Positions 30,555-30,555 of a DNA stretch of 30,555 nucleotides are shown here, in pieces. Location of the stretch: contig JAJZKG010000009.1 of assembly GCA_021809565.1 (NCBI GenBank), positions 1 to 30,555 on the forward strand, read 5' to 3'. Every line of letters begins with the position of its first letter. The stretch's first letter is position 1. The notes beneath the pieces are model-generated. The model searched no databases, had not been told where the DNA came from, and was given only the letters and a program-made list of their open reading frames with translations. Both the position numbers and the translations under genes were made by a program. The stretch is from a bacterium (GTDB taxonomy: Bacteria; Patescibacteria; Dojkabacteria; JAKAPS01; JAJZLI01).

Positions 30555-30555
30555 T

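Noticed and set aside
1..30555. CRISPR arrays, tRNA genes, rRNA genes and insertion sequences.
   Set aside because: No spaced repeat array, cloverleaf, rRNA-like stretch or transposase motif was seen by eye on either strand.
1..30555. UGA read as glycine, as in some Patescibacteria lineages.
   Set aside because: TGA ends rsmD, pilB and pilD at sensible family lengths, and no conserved protein has in-frame TGA.

Overview
The window is strongly AT-rich bacterial DNA with the standard stop code: TGA is a normal stop in pilB, pilD and rsmD, so it is not a UGA-recoding lineage. It is packed with short, streamlined housekeeping genes. Three things fit a Candidate Phyla Radiation (Patescibacteria) genome: an SD-less compact layout, a type IV pilus cluster without the outer-membrane secretin PilQ or its partner PilP, and a minimal delta-prime clamp-loader subunit. 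This placement is inference; no rRNA gene is present to confirm it.

Layout. 1-4099 (+) is a translation operon: the infC tail, rpmI, rplT, pheS, pheT. 4106-6829 (-) is a class A penicillin-binding protein, convergent with pheT and divergent from tyrS. 6901-12315 (+) is a second information-processing run: tyrS, an unlisted 37-codon membrane-protein ORF, recG, rsmD, rpmF, nusB, rnc, rpsP. rpmF has a near-perfect internal promoter whose predicted start is the A of its ATG. 12312-24673 (-) is one long type IV pilus locus, in transcription order pilB, pilT, pilC, major pilin, prepilin peptidase, three minor prepilins, a large secreted protein, a lone receiver-domain response regulator, pilM, pilN, pilO. 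24807-29897 (+) holds a holB-like gene, gyrB and gyrA. The right end has a Phd/YefM-type antitoxin, what may be the frameshifted relic of its toxin, and the 3' end of an unidentified minus-strand gene.

How the parts work together. The pilus genes form a self-contained monoderm-type machine: an extension ATPase, a retraction ATPase, a platform protein, the PilM-PilN-PilO inner complex, a leader peptidase and pilins. The response regulator may control it. The major pilin sits between its own promoter and a hairpin terminator, which would let it be made in excess of the genes around it.

The most interesting signal is at the level of gene expression. I inspected about 27 gene starts and none has a correctly spaced Shine-Dalgarno sequence. 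Where a good -10 box can be seen (rpmF, PBP, major pilin, the 632-residue secreted protein, holB), the predicted transcript starts 0 to 7 bases before the ATG. Inside operons the next ATG follows the previous stop by exactly two bases at seven junctions. Together this suggests leaderless or very short-leader initiation at operon heads and stop-start reinitiation inside operons. Other points worth a second look are a degenerate catalytic motif in RsmD, a natural leucine at the quinolone-resistance position of GyrA, a 22-base in-frame repeat shared by the ends of infC and rpmI, and a 14-base tandem repeat between pilB and holB.
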